This document shows positions 42,780-51,554 of a DNA stretch of 64,000 nucleotides, in pieces. The first letter of the stretch is position 1. The number at the start of each line of letters is the position of its first letter. Source of the stretch: an uncultured Sutterella sp. (GTDB lineage Bacteria; Pseudomonadota; Gammaproteobacteria; Burkholderiales; Burkholderiaceae_F). The position numbers were made by a program, and so were the translations under genes. The stretch is taken from contig CATVXH010000004.1 in the NCBI GenBank assembly GCA_958347955.1, forward strand, positions 1-64,000. The letters are read 5' to 3'. The notes below the pieces were generated by a model. It ran no database searches and was not told the DNA's origin. It worked only from the letters and a program-made list of their open reading frames with translations.

Positions 42780-44801
42780 ATGTTGGAGAACAAGTTATCG
42801 CACCTGATCAAGCGCGATGGCAGTGTCAAAGATTTTGACGCCCGAAAGATTGTCGCGGCTATCGCCAAAGCCGGCAAGGCTACGGGAGAATTTGATGAAC
42901 CGCAGGCTGCCCGAATTACAGAGGAGCGGGTGTTGCCAAGCCTGGTGGCGCTCAATTTGGTGACGCCGCACATCGAACAGGTTCAGGATGCCGTGGAGCA
43001 CGCCCTCTTTGACGAAGGGTATTTCAAGACACTGCGAGCTTATATCGTTTATCGTGAGCAGCGCCAGAAAGCTCGTGACGCGAGGCAAAGTTGGGTTAAC
43101 GTGGAGTCCTCCATCAATGAGTACCTTCAGCAGCTCGACTGGCGCGTTAATGCCAACGCCAATCAAGGGTATTCTCTGGGCGGCTTGATTCTCAATGTCT
43201 CCGGCAAGGTGGTGGCCAATTATTGGTTGAATTACATCTATCCGCCTGAAATCGGACGTGCTCACCGCGAAGCCGATTTTCATATTCATGACCTGGACAT
43301 GCTTTCAGGATATTGCGCCGGTTGGTCACTGCGCACGCTATTAAACGAGGGTTTAAACGGAGTGCCGGGCAAGGTTGAAGCGGGCGCCCCCAAGCATTTG
43401 TCATCGGCAACGGGTCAGATAGTTAACTTCTTGGGAACAATGCAAAACGAGTGGGCGGGCGCTCAGGCGTTTTCGTCTTTCGACACGTATTTGGCTCCCT
43501 TTATTAAAAAAGACAATGTGCCTTATGAGGAAGTGCGTCAAAGCATCCAAGAGTTGATCTACAACCTCAATGTGCCGTCCCGGTGGGGCACTCAGACTCC
43601 TTTTACCAATCTGACTTTTGACTGGACGTGCCCTGAGGATTTGCGTGATCAACATCCGATTATTGCCGGCGAGGAAATGCCTTTTACTTACGGCGACTGT
43701 AAGCGTGAAATGGATATGATCAATCGCGCTTATATCGAGGTGATGATTCAGGGGGACGCGAAGGGCCGCGTGTTTACGTTCCCGATCCCGACCTATAACA
43801 TTACGCCGGATTTTGATTGGGACAGTGAAAACGCCGATCGTCTTTTCGCAATGACCGCCAAGTACGGCTTGCCTTATTTCCAGAATTTCATCAATTCAGA
43901 ATTGAAACCCAACATGATCCGCTCAATGTGCTGCCGTCTGCAATTAGACCTGCGCGAGCTTTTAAAGCGCGGCAACGGACTTTTCGGTTCGGCCGAACAA
44001 ACGGGCTCTCTGGGCGTTGTGACAATTAACTGCGCCCGCTTGGGTTATTTGTTCAAAGGCAATGAGCAGGGATTATTTGATCGACTCGATCATCTTTTGG
44101 ATTTGGCTAAGACCAGTTTGGAGATTAAACGCAAGGTGATTCAGCGTCACATTGATCAGGGACTTTTCCCGTATACAAAACGCTATCTTGGAACACTGCG
44201 CAACCATTTCTCCACGATCGGTGTTAACGGCATCAATGAATGCATCCGCAATTTCACCCGTGATGAGCATGACATTACCGATGACTGGGGGCATGCTTTT
44301 GCGTTAAAGATTTTGGATCACGTGCGCTCACGCATGGTGCAATTCCAGGAAGAAACCGGTCACATGTACAACCTGGAAGCCACTCCTGCGGAAGGCACCA
44401 CATACCGCTTTGCAAAAGAAGACCGCAAACGCTTCCCGGACATTATTCAGGCCGGCACGGAATCTAATCCTTATTACACCAACAGCTCACAACTGCCGGT
44501 GGGATTTACCGACGATCCGTTCTTGGCGCTTGAGATGCAAGACGACTTGCAACGCAAATATACGGGCGGCACGGTGCTGCACCTCTACATGGCCGATGCC
44601 ATCAGCTCTTCTCAAGCGTGCAAAGAACTCGTGCGGCGTGCCCTCTCGCGCTTCCGCCTGCCTTATTTGACGGTGACGCCCACGTTCTCGATTTGCCCCA
44701 AGCACGGATACATTTCAGGCCGTCATGATTTCTGCCCGATTTGCGATGCCGAGCTTATTCGTGCGAAAAAGGCTCAGGCGGCCTGCAAGGAAAACTGCTG
44801 A
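42780..44801 (+). CDS. nrdD: anaerobic (class III) ribonucleoside-triphosphate reductase, large part without glycyl-radical domain
   Basis: 673 residues from ATG 42780 (GGAG site; an upstream TTG has none). It reduces ribonucleoside triphosphates without oxygen. An N-terminal ATP-cone covers about 3-90 (IKRDGSVKDFDARKIVAAI). The ten-stranded barrel follows, and the zinc-finger segment SICPKHGYISGRHDFCPICDAEL near 640-662. The usual last domain, with the R-V-x-G-Y glycyl-radical loop, is absent. The chain ends RAKKAQAACKENC and stops. That domain is supplied by a separate ORF 22 bp downstream in another frame. nrdG follows. NrdR- and DnaA-like sites lie upstream. Confidence 0.93.
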   Translation: MLENKLSHLIKRDGSVKDFDARKIVAAIAKAGKATGEFDEPQAARITEERVLPSLVALNLVTPHIEQVQDAVEHALFDEGYFKTLRAYIVYREQRQKARDARQSWVNVESSINEYLQQLDWRVNANANQGYSLGGLILNVSGKVVANYWLNYIYPPEIGRAHREADFHIHDLDMLSGYCAGWSLRTLLNEGLNGVPGKVEAGAPKHLSSATGQIVNFLGTMQNEWAGAQAFSSFDTYLAPFIKKDNVPYEEVRQSIQELIYNLNVPSRWGTQTPFTNLTFDWTCPEDLRDQHPIIAGEEMPFTYGDCKREMDMINRAYIEVMIQGDAKGRVFTFPIPTYNITPDFDWDSENADRLFAMTAKYGLPYFQNFINSELKPNMIRSMCCRLQLDLRELLKRGNGLFGSAEQTGSLGVVTINCARLGYLFKGNEQGLFDRLDHLLDLAKTSLEIKRKVIQRHIDQGLFPYTKRYLGTLRNHFSTIGVNGINECIRNFTRDEHDITDDWGHAFALKILDHVRSRMVQFQEETGHMYNLEATPAEGTTYRFAKEDRKRFPDIIQAGTESNPYYTNSSQLPVGFTDDPFLALEMQDDLQRKYTGGTVLHLYMADAISSSQACKELVRRALSRFRLPYLTVTPTFSICPKHGYISGRHDFCPICDAELIRAKKAQAACKENC

Positions 44802-44823
44802 CAGTTATTAAAGGACAACCAAA

Positions 44824-44997
44824 ATGGACAAGAAAGAAGAAAAAATTCAATTGAAAGACAGTGAACGCCAACCCTGCGAAGTCTGGACGCGTGTGATGGG
44901 TTACCATCGTCCGGTGTCTTCGTTTAATACCGGGAAAAAGGGCGAGTTTTATGAACGCAAGTGCTTTGTTGAAAGTAAGTGCGGTTTAAATAAATAA
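44824..44997 (+). CDS. free-standing glycyl-radical domain of class III ribonucleotide reductase
   Basis: 57 residues with its own AAAGGA site and ATG. The core CEVWTRVMGYHRPVSSFN followed by GKKGEFYERKCF is the C-terminal glycyl-radical region of NrdD (compare the R-V-x-G-Y-L-R-P-V motif). Gly26 is the predicted radical residue. It has a charged N-terminal extension (MDKKEEKIQLKDSERQP) not seen in fused NrdD, and it lies in a different frame from nrdD, so this is a true split gene, not a simple stop or frameshift. It must bind the large NrdD chain and be activated by NrdG. It resembles in principle the GrcA/YfiD spare-part proteins. Confidence 0.88.
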   Translation: MDKKEEKIQLKDSERQPCEVWTRVMGYHRPVSSFNTGKKGEFYERKCFVESKCGLNK

Positions 44998-45074
44998 CTG
45001 CTGATTGATGGCGGCGTCGGAATTATTATTTTCGACGCCCTTCGTTTATTTTTAACCTCTGAGAAGTTTTTCAC

Positions 45075-45821
45075 ATGAATCAGGCTTTGCCGAGCTCCGC
45101 TGCGGATAATCTGAAAATCGCCGCGATTACCCCGTACACGAGTATCGATTATCCCGGATGTTTTTCCGCGGTGGCTTTTATCCAAGGTTGTCCCTGGCGG
45201 TGCCGTTACTGCCATAACCCACACATGCAACCCCGCGAGTTTGACCCCCGCTATCAGCATAGCGGGTGGACGGAATTGACGGCGTTGCTTGAGCGCAGAC
45301 AGGGGCTATTGGATGCCGTGGTGTTTTCCGGCGGCGAGCCCACGCTTGATCCCGCTTTGGGCGACGCGATGAAAAAAGTCAGAGCCATGGGATTCAAAGT
45401 CGGGCTGCATACGTCGGGCTGCTATCCTGAACACGTGGCTGCCGTGATTGATCTCGTTGATTGGGTAGGACTGGACATTAAGGCGCAGCTTTCGGACGCT
45501 GACGCTTACCGGTGGATCACTGGGTTGGCAAAGTCGGATCCGGCGAAAAATGTCAGAGAAAGCCTTGAGATTATTTCTCAGGCGCAAGTGGACTTTGAGT
45601 GCCGCACAACGGCTCATCCGGACTATCTGCCTGATGAAAAAATTTTAGCTTTGGCACATGAATTGAATGACTTGGGGGTGAAGACATTCGCGCTCCAGGT
45701 TTACCGAAAACCCAAAGAATTGGATTTGCCCTTCAGCAATGTCGGTCACGAGTATCCTGAACCGGAAACGATCGAGGCACTCCGGGGTCTGTTTGACCAC
45801 TTTGTATTGCGCAGAGAGTAG
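45075..45821 (+). CDS. nrdG: anaerobic ribonucleotide reductase activating protein (radical SAM)
   Basis: 248 residues. A radical SAM enzyme that creates the glycyl radical on the reductase. The cluster motif is QGCPWRCRYCHNP with C39-x3-C43-x2-C46. The SAM-binding FSGGEPTLDP and a later GLDIKAQL follow. Length and the DYPG start match the longer NrdG type found with NrdD in proteobacteria, about 90 residues more than E. coli NrdG. Third gene of the nrd operon, convergent with the MBL gene with three bases between stops. Confidence 0.93.
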   Translation: MNQALPSSAADNLKIAAITPYTSIDYPGCFSAVAFIQGCPWRCRYCHNPHMQPREFDPRYQHSGWTELTALLERRQGLLDAVVFSGGEPTLDPALGDAMKKVRAMGFKVGLHTSGCYPEHVAAVIDLVDWVGLDIKAQLSDADAYRWITGLAKSDPAKNVRESLEIISQAQVDFECRTTAHPDYLPDEKILALAHELNDLGVKTFALQVYRKPKELDLPFSNVGHEYPEPETIEALRGLFDHFVLRRE

Positions 45822-45824
45822 AGA

Positions 45825-46634
45825 TTAAAGTTCAATCCTAGTGCCGCATCCGGCCCAGTCCACGTCATCAAAGACTCGCGCCATGGCAGCGGCGGCTTTA
45901 AAGCCCGTGCAGTGATTGGGGCGCCAACGCTTGACATCATAATTTTTTAACGCCTCAATCCAGACGGGGAGCTCTTTCTCGGTGGCAGCGCTCAGATGTG
46001 TGCCGCCCAGTACTGTGTCAAATCTGTCGACAGAGAACGTTTTTTGAGCGTAGCGGAGAATATTGGGCAGGCCCGCATGCGCGCATCCTAAAACCAAGCT
46101 GATGCCGTTTTTTCCTTTAACAAGCAACGACAGATCATCGGCAAAAGTATCAGGCACAATTTTTCCATCTTCTGTTTCTTCCCACATGTTTTTTGTATTG
46201 ACAAAGCGGGGGTCCCGCTCTGCTTGAGGCACGGTAAAGCCAATGACTTCATCGGTTATTTTCGCCCAACTGTCAATCGGGTTGGTGAGAATTGAATCAA
46301 AAAGCGCACCACCGCCGCCGTTTCGTTTCTGATCGGCATCGGACCATCTCTGGCGTTTCATTTCGGGCGATCCCCAGCGCTTGGCTTGAGGTGCCAGTCG
46401 AACGGCATCGAGTAAACCGCCCGTATGGTCAAAATGGGCATGAGAAAAAACAAGATGGTCGATTTCTCGAGGGTTAATTTTGAGTGTGTTTAGATTGTGA
46501 ACAAGAGAGTGGACTTCTGATCCTGTATCAAGCATGAGCCGCGTTTTAGAGCTCTCAAGATACAGGCAATAGCCCCATTCAGCTCGAAGCAGGCGGTTGG
46601 CGCAAAAATTCTCAACAACGACAGTCAGTTGCAT
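45825..46634 (-). CDS. MBL-fold metallo-hydrolase
   Basis: 269 residues from ATG 46634; an in-frame TTG five codons upstream overlaps the GGGGA site. The metallo-beta-lactamase fold has LVFSHAHFDHTGGLLD (metal site), GCAHAGLPNILRY (third His) and LGGTHLS. It resembles the MJ0301-like group sometimes annotated as dihydropterin-ribofuranosylaminobenzene phosphate synthase, but that activity cannot be inferred. Cytosolic. Not functionally tied to its neighbours. Confidence 0.82.
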   Translation of the reverse strand: MQLTVVVENFCANRLLRAEWGYCLYLESSKTRLMLDTGSEVHSLVHNLNTLKINPREIDHLVFSHAHFDHTGGLLDAVRLAPQAKRWGSPEMKRQRWSDADQKRNGGGGALFDSILTNPIDSWAKITDEVIGFTVPQAERDPRFVNTKNMWEETEDGKIVPDTFADDLSLLVKGKNGISLVLGCAHAGLPNILRYAQKTFSVDRFDTVLGGTHLSAATEKELPVWIEALKNYDVKRWRPNHCTGFKAAAAMARVFDDVDWAGCGTRIEL

Positions 46635-46747
46635 GATTTTTATCCCCAAAAAATCCCTGTTGGTGTTAATATAACGCCGCCTTTGGCGCTTGAGGGGAAA
46701 TTTTCGCCTAACTTCTTAAAAAGTCAGAAAAATTTTCTCTTTTTTGC

Positions 46748-46776
46748 TTGCAAAGGCAGTGATTGTGCATTACAAT
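46748..46776 (+). promoter_or_regulatory. predicted sigma-70 promoter of the ribosomal operon
   Basis: TTGCAA (46748-46753), 17-base spacer, TACAAT (46771-46776), about 70 bases before the rpsF ATG. Strong match for a highly expressed operon. Confidence 0.7.
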
Positions 46777-46795
46777 CACGCTTTTTCTGTCCTTG

Positions 46796-46823
46796 CCACA
46801 CCGGAAATAGACGCTCCGGGTGG
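46796..46823 (+). promoter_or_regulatory. possible S6:S18-binding leader hairpin
   Basis: In the rpsF 5' leader, CCAC-A-CCGG pairs with CCGG-GTGG around an 11-base loop. Many bacteria carry such a leader element with a CCG motif where the S6-S18 complex binds to repress the operon. Fit to that family is by eye only. Confidence 0.5.
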
Positions 46824-46848
46824 CTTTTCCCGTAAGGAGACAATTCCA

Positions 46849-47253
46849 ATGCGTCATTATGAAATTTGCTTTATTGTGCACCCGGATCAAAGCGAGCAAG
46901 TGCCCGCTATGATCGAACGCTACAAGGCTCTCGTCGCAGAACAAGGCGGCGTGATGCATCGTGTGGAAGACTGGGGTCGTCGTCCCTTGGCCTATCCGAT
47001 TCAAAAGTTGGTCAAGGCTCACTACGTTCTCATGAACGTGGAATGCTCTCACGAAACGCTCGCTGAGATCGAAAACGGCTTCCGCTTCAACGACGCCGTG
47101 TTGCGTCATTTAACGATCAAGATGAAGAAGGCTGAAACGGCTCCTTCTCCGATGATGAAGATCGTCGAACGAGAAGAACAAAAGAAGGCTGCCAGCGAAG
47201 CTGCTCAGGCTCAAGCCCAAGCTGCTCAAGCTGAAGAAGCTGCCGCCGCTTAA
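46849..47253 (+). CDS. rpsF: 30S ribosomal protein bS6
   Basis: 134 residues from ATG 46849 with AAGGAGA nine bases ahead; the frame is open 35 codons upstream through the leader, but that is not coding. [36 protein letters not shown] and [10 protein letters not shown] are standard S6. The C-terminal tail from about 100 is Ala/Gln/Glu-rich ([16 protein letters not shown]), longer than in E. coli before modification. First gene of rpsF-priB-rpsR-rplI. Confidence 0.97.
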   Translation: MRHYEICFIVHPDQSEQVPAMIERYKALVAEQGGVMHRVEDWGRRPLAYPIQKLVKAHYVLMNVECSHETLAEIENGFRFNDAVLRHLTIKMKKAETAPSPMMKIVEREEQKKAASEAAQAQAQAAQAEEAAAA

Positions 47254-47297
47254 TTAATTTTTTATCCCTGTCGTCTGAACGATAAAGAGAAGCGCCG

Positions 47298-47591
47298 GTG
47301 AACACAATCAAATTAACGGGCGAGTTCACACAAAAAGCTCAAATGAGGTACACACCCGCGGGCTTGGCGGTTTTGGAAGTGGTGTTTCACCACATGAGTG
47401 TGGTAAAAGAGGCTGGAGAGGATCGTAAGTTGATTTTCGATTTTGCCGGCAAAGCCTGTGGCGATATCGCCCTGGCGTTGGACAAAGAGCCGCTCGGATC
47501 GGTTTTTGAGATCTCCGGATTTTTGGCCCCGCGCTCACAGCGTTCGAGACAGATGATCGTTCATATTACGCAATACTCACAAGGAGTTTAA
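47298..47591 (+). CDS. priB: primosomal replication protein N (PriB)
   Basis: 97 residues with a GTG start. Single OB-fold related to [34 protein letters not shown], and [17 protein letters not shown] near the end. It binds ssDNA and PriA/DnaT for replication restart. Its place between rpsF and rpsR is the classic one in beta- and gammaproteobacteria, which supports the weak sequence match. Confidence 0.92.
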   Translation: MNTIKLTGEFTQKAQMRYTPAGLAVLEVVFHHMSVVKEAGEDRKLIFDFAGKACGDIALALDKEPLGSVFEISGFLAPRSQRSRQMIVHITQYSQGV

Positions 47592-47593
47592 AA

Positions 47594-47866
47594 ATGGCTT
47601 TTGGTGCAAAGGGCAAGGGTAAGCCGCGCCGTGGCAACCAACAAAACGCGCTCTTTAAGCGCAAGAAGTTCTGCCGTTTCACGGCTGAACACGTCGAAAT
47701 GATCGACTACAAGGATGTGGAAACGCTCCGTGACTTCATCCAAGAAAACGGCAAGATCATGCCGGCTCGTTTGACGGGCACGAAGGCTCACTATCAACGT
47801 CAACTCGACACGGCCATCAAGCGCGCTCGTTTCTTGGCTTTGTTGCCGTACACGGACAATCAATAA
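47594..47866 (+). CDS. rpsR: 30S ribosomal protein bS18
   Basis: 90 residues, slightly long from an N-terminal basic extension ([15 protein letters not shown]). The core is [41 protein letters not shown], then [13 protein letters not shown]. Two bases after priB. Binds S6 in the small subunit. Confidence 0.97.
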   Translation: MAFGAKGKGKPRRGNQQNALFKRKKFCRFTAEHVEMIDYKDVETLRDFIQENGKIMPARLTGTKAHYQRQLDTAIKRARFLALLPYTDNQ

Positions 47867-47886
47867 TCGAGTGAGGAGTTAATCAA

Positions 47887-48336
47887 ATGCAAGTTATTCT
47901 TCTTGAAAAGATTACCCACCTCGGTGAATTGGGTGACATCGTTAAGGTGAAGGACGGTTACGCTCGTAACTACCTCATCCCGACCAAGCGTGCTAAGCGT
48001 GCTACGCAAGCCGCTATTGCCGAATTCGAACAACGTCGCGCCGAACTTGAAAAGGCTCAAGCCGAACGCATCGCCGCTGCTGAAGCGATCGCTGCCAAGT
48101 TGAACGGTGACGTCGTTGAAGTGGCCAGCAAGGCCGGTGTTGACGGTCGCCTCTTCGGCTCCGTTACGAACGCCGACATCGCTGAAGCGCTTCAAGCTCA
48201 AGGTTTCGATATTAAGAAGGCTCAAATTCGTTTGCCCAACGGCCCGATCAAGGCTTTGGGTGAAACCCCGATCACGATCGGTTTGATGACGGACATCACT
48301 GCCGAAATCACGGTTCGTGTTATCGCTGAAGCTTAA
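47887..48336 (+). CDS. rplI: 50S ribosomal protein bL9
   Basis: 149 residues. [31 protein letters not shown], a long central helix (about 40-75), and a C-terminal domain with [16 protein letters not shown]. Last gene of the ribosomal run. In most relatives dnaB follows at once; here a porin and an amidohydrolase intervene. Confidence 0.97.
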   Translation: MQVILLEKITHLGELGDIVKVKDGYARNYLIPTKRAKRATQAAIAEFEQRRAELEKAQAERIAAAEAIAAKLNGDVVEVASKAGVDGRLFGSVTNADIAEALQAQGFDIKKAQIRLPNGPIKALGETPITIGLMTDITAEITVRVIAEA

Positions 48337-48361
48337 TTAAAGTATCGTAATCGACACTTAA

Positions 48362-48396
48362 GGACCCGCTTCCTTTTTAGGGAAACGGGTCTTTTT
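48362..48396 (+). terminator. terminator after rplI
   Basis: Stem GACCCG / CGGGTC with an inner TTCC/GGAA, followed by TTTTT. Confidence 0.82.
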
Positions 48397-48472
48397 ATTA
48401 TCTGACAGAGGTTAATTTCTGTGTGATTTCTGTCGAATCGGGCGACTTAAGCCGATAGTGTTGATGAATATT

Positions 48473-48519
48473 GAAAACCGGAAAAGAAAGAATATGGTGT
48501 TCATTCCCTTTCCGGTTTT
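48473..48519. terminator. hairpin between rplI and the porin gene
   Basis: AAAACCGG-AAAAG pairs with C-TTT-CCGG-TTTT around a long loop. It is 20 bases past the porin stop on the minus strand and is the likely porin terminator. Confidence 0.6.
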
Positions 48520-48538
48520 TGTAGGAATAAAAACGATT

Positions 48539-49732
48539 TTAGAAGTTATGAACCAGACCGACCCCGACCTGAATTCCATCTTGTTCGGAGTGTTCTTTTT
48601 CGTTTCCGCCGACAAGATTTAAGTCATACTCTTGGTAGTCATAGCCGATGCCCGCATAAAGGCTCGTGCGTTTGCTCAGCTCGTAGTTATGGAATAAAGC
48701 GACACCGTAACGTTTTACGTCCATTTTGTAAGCGTCGTAGCTCGTGGCGCCTTCAGCGGGCCCGCTTTCATACCAATATGCATTGCCATCGCCATCGGCG
48801 TAGTACACAGAAACCTGCAGTTCACCGCCCCAGACGGGGAACGCCGAACCCATAGCAACGGCAAAACCGTCCAAATCTCCGATATAGGTCTGTGTATCTT
48901 CAGTTTCAAATCCGGGAACACCGCCGATGCTTTGTTCGTGTTTGCCATATTGGAAACCGATAAACGGCTTCATAAAGCCCATATCGTAATTAGCGCCGAT
49001 ACTGAAGGCTAAAGCATCATCGATTTTTCTGTCACTGCCGATTACCGTTTGTTGATTCTTCAAGACCGTATCAACGACTGCGACAGCGGAGAAATTGCCC
49101 GAGGTGAATGTCGCGCCCAATGCGGCGTAGCGTTCCTTGTCGCGGGAAGCGGGGGCGTCATCATCGGTACCGAAAGAATATTGAGCGAACGCAGTAAAGC
49201 CAGCGAATTCCGGTGACTGCAACGTGATCATATTGTTGTAGATGCCGCGATCCATCCAGTAGCCTGCGCCAATATAATCGGCATAGCCGCCATCCATTGC
49301 ATCGCCATTGAGCATGAAAATATCGTAGGTGCCTTCGCCGGCGGTCAGAGCTCCCATTCGTCCCAAGCTTACGGTTCCGAATGACGAGTTGAGATAAAGT
49401 TGGGATTCTTTATCAAACATTTTGCCATCTTCACCGAATGAGCCGTCGTCAGAATTGAAACTATGTTCCAAAACAAAACCGACACTGAGTTCATCAGAGA
49501 TTTTTTCTGTTCCTCGAATGCCGATCACGCTGGAAGTGTTTGTACCGCTGGCTACACCGAAACTGCTGTCATTCTCGTGTGTTGAACCTTCCACAGAATT
49601 TTTAACATCGACCGACTCATGGGTGTAGAGAAGTCCGGTATCGACAGTTCCGTAAATTTCCACCGTTGCCGCATGAGCGGTCCCTATTGCTAACAGCAGA
49701 GCAGCCGTAAGAGAAGAAAGATGTAGTTTCAT
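48539..49732 (-). CDS. Gram-negative general porin
   Basis: 397 residues from ATG 49732 (GAGG site six bases ahead); the frame is open 20 codons upstream, but that part overlaps the regulatory region. Signal peptide 1-21 (MKLHLSSLTAALLLAIGTAHA), mature start ATVEIYGTVDTGLLYTHE as in burkholderial porins. A 16-strand barrel is likely, with loop 3 containing Gly/Asp-rich sequence, ending GVGLVHNF with C-terminal Phe. Many acidic residues suggest cation selectivity. A Fur-box match overlaps the leader, so iron control is likely. Confidence 0.9.
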   Translation of the reverse strand: MKLHLSSLTAALLLAIGTAHAATVEIYGTVDTGLLYTHESVDVKNSVEGSTHENDSSFGVASGTNTSSVIGIRGTEKISDELSVGFVLEHSFNSDDGSFGEDGKMFDKESQLYLNSSFGTVSLGRMGALTAGEGTYDIFMLNGDAMDGGYADYIGAGYWMDRGIYNNMITLQSPEFAGFTAFAQYSFGTDDDAPASRDKERYAALGATFTSGNFSAVAVVDTVLKNQQTVIGSDRKIDDALAFSIGANYDMGFMKPFIGFQYGKHEQSIGGVPGFETEDTQTYIGDLDGFAVAMGSAFPVWGGELQVSVYYADGDGNAYWYESGPAEGATSYDAYKMDVKRYGVALFHNYELSKRTSLYAGIGYDYQEYDLNLVGGNEKEHSEQDGIQVGVGLVHNF

Positions 49733-49744
49733 AATTTCCTCATT

Positions 49745-49763
49745 GAAAATGAAAATTATTCTC
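49745..49763 (-). promoter_or_regulatory. predicted Fur box in the porin leader
   Basis: GAAAATGAAAATTATTCTC (19 bases) matches the Fur consensus GATAATGATAATCATTATC at 15 of 19 positions. It lies 13-31 bases upstream of the porin start codon, directly next to the ribosome site. Confidence 0.55.
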
Positions 49764-49941
49764 AATATAAAACGATCATCTGAATAAATCAAGAGCCTGA
49801 ATAGTTGTTTTTGTTCATAGAGAAAACACTTTTGAGAACGATTTTTTTTGAGATGACGATAAAAATATGATGGAGAACAAAAGGTTAAGTTTCGTTCTCG
49901 CTTATGATGAGACGAAGAAATTCTGAGAAAGGAGCTTTTTT

Positions 49942-51351
49942 ATGTACGATCTCATTATCAAAAACGGGCGGGTAATCGATCCGATAAATCATATTGATGC
50001 CGTGATGGATATCGCTATTGAAAATGGCACAATCGCTGAAACTGCACAAGAGATTGGTTCTGAAAGCAAAGAAATACTTGATGCGACCGGCAAAATCGTG
50101 ATGCCGGGCATTATTGATATGCATACCCATATGCGCACGCTTTTCGGTCATCCGCATGCTCAGCGCATGGTGGCATTGGCCGGTGTGACGACAGCTTTGG
50201 ATATGGCAGGTCCCTTGGATGACATTTTGAAGTCAATTCCCGGCAGTGGCGCAGGCGTTAATATCGCTGTTTTAGAGGCCGCCCAAGCCGGCGTCACACT
50301 CTCATCGGGCAGACCCGAGAAAGCTGAACGCGAAGCCTTTATCAAAAGAATTCTTGAGCACGGCGGTATAGGCATAAAGCTTTTGGGCGGTCACTATCCG
50401 ATGGATTTGGACATCAGCGCGGCCTTTATTGAAGATGCGGCTGCACAGAACGCTTGGGTGGCTTGGCACGTCGGCAACACGGAGCACGGTTCGAATATTT
50501 TAGGCTTGGAAGATGCCGTCAAAGCGACAAACGGTCATTTCCTGCATATCGCTCACGTTAACAGTTACTGTCGCGCTCAGGTGCGAAATGAGTTGGATGA
50601 GGCCCTGGAAGCTGTCGATCTTTTGAAAGCCAATCCCCATATTTTCTCTGAATCCTACCTCTCCGCATTAAACGGCACGCGTCTGACGATTGAAAATGGA
50701 CGCCCCGTGAGCAAAGTCACAGAAACCTGCTTAAAGAAAGTCGGTTGCACGCCCGATGAGGAGGGGATGCGAAAAGCTATTCTCACGGGTCGGGTTGGCG
50801 TGCTCTGCGATGATGGCCGGATCGGTAAACTCATTAACGGTCAAGAGGGATTGGATTACTGGTTAAGTAAGAAAACGGTGACCTCAGGTTCATTCGCTGT
50901 CAACCCTGCGATCAGCCGCTTTATTTTGGCTCAGGCCAAGCGAAAAGACGGCTCCTTTGTGGTCGACAGTTTCTCAACCGATGGCGGTACCTATCCGCGC
51001 AATGTGATTGTGGAAAACGGGTTATGCCTGGTGCAGTTTGGCGCCATTACCTTAAATGAATTTGTTATCAAAGCCAGTCTGAATGGAGCCAAAGCATTAG
51101 GCTTGCCGAGAAAAGGTCATTTAAGTGTGGGGGCAGACGCCGATATTTCTGTGCTCGATTATGATCGAAAGATTGCCTACGCGACTGTGGTTGACGGCAA
51201 AGTCATTATGAAAGATGGCGAACTTTTGGGTAAAGGAACCACCATCATTTGTGATGAACGCGGTCAGTCTTATTTGAAAGATCTTGGCATCCGCGCCTAT
51301 GTGAAAGAACCCTTGGTGGCCGAAAGCGTCAAGAATCGTTTTGTTCCGTAA
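49942..51351 (+). CDS. amidohydrolase-family metal-dependent enzyme (dihydroorotase/hydantoinase superfamily)
   Basis: 469 residues. Starts with the usual beta-sandwich (YDLIIKNGRVIDPINHIDAV) and IVMPGIIDMHTHMR with the HxH metal pair. AWHVGNTEHGSN and FLHIAHVNSYCR supply the later His ligands, and SFSTDGG the likely Asp. The C-terminal GHLSVGADADISVLDYD closes the sandwich. The specific group resembles formylmethanofuran dehydrogenase A-like or D-aminoacylase-like amidohydrolases; substrate unknown. Divergent from the porin. AGAAAGGAG site at 49927-49935 before the ATG. Confidence 0.8.
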   Translation: MYDLIIKNGRVIDPINHIDAVMDIAIENGTIAETAQEIGSESKEILDATGKIVMPGIIDMHTHMRTLFGHPHAQRMVALAGVTTALDMAGPLDDILKSIPGSGAGVNIAVLEAAQAGVTLSSGRPEKAEREAFIKRILEHGGIGIKLLGGHYPMDLDISAAFIEDAAAQNAWVAWHVGNTEHGSNILGLEDAVKATNGHFLHIAHVNSYCRAQVRNELDEALEAVDLLKANPHIFSESYLSALNGTRLTIENGRPVSKVTETCLKKVGCTPDEEGMRKAILTGRVGVLCDDGRIGKLINGQEGLDYWLSKKTVTSGSFAVNPAISRFILAQAKRKDGSFVVDSFSTDGGTYPRNVIVENGLCLVQFGAITLNEFVIKASLNGAKALGLPRKGHLSVGADADISVLDYDRKIAYATVVDGKVIMKDGELLGKGTTIICDERGQSYLKDLGIRAYVKEPLVAESVKNRFVP

Positions 51352-51373
51352 CAATGTAGCGTCTCGCTTTATG

Positions 51374-51410
51374 GGCAGTGTTCGGACGCTCCGGCACTGC
51401 CTCGTTTTAT
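51374..51410 (+). terminator. terminator after the amidohydrolase gene
   Basis: GGCAGTG / CACTGCC with inner CGGA/TCCG, then CGTTTTATTT. Confidence 0.75.
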
Positions 51411-51554
51411 TTGTGCTGGTTAACTTATTGATTTATATTGATTTAATTTCTTGAAACGAAAAGTAATTAGTAGAAAATTTCTTTAAGGTAAGAAAAGTCA
51501 CTCTGCTAAAATAGCCTGCAGACTTGAAAATAAAATTATTTCATCGAATAAACA

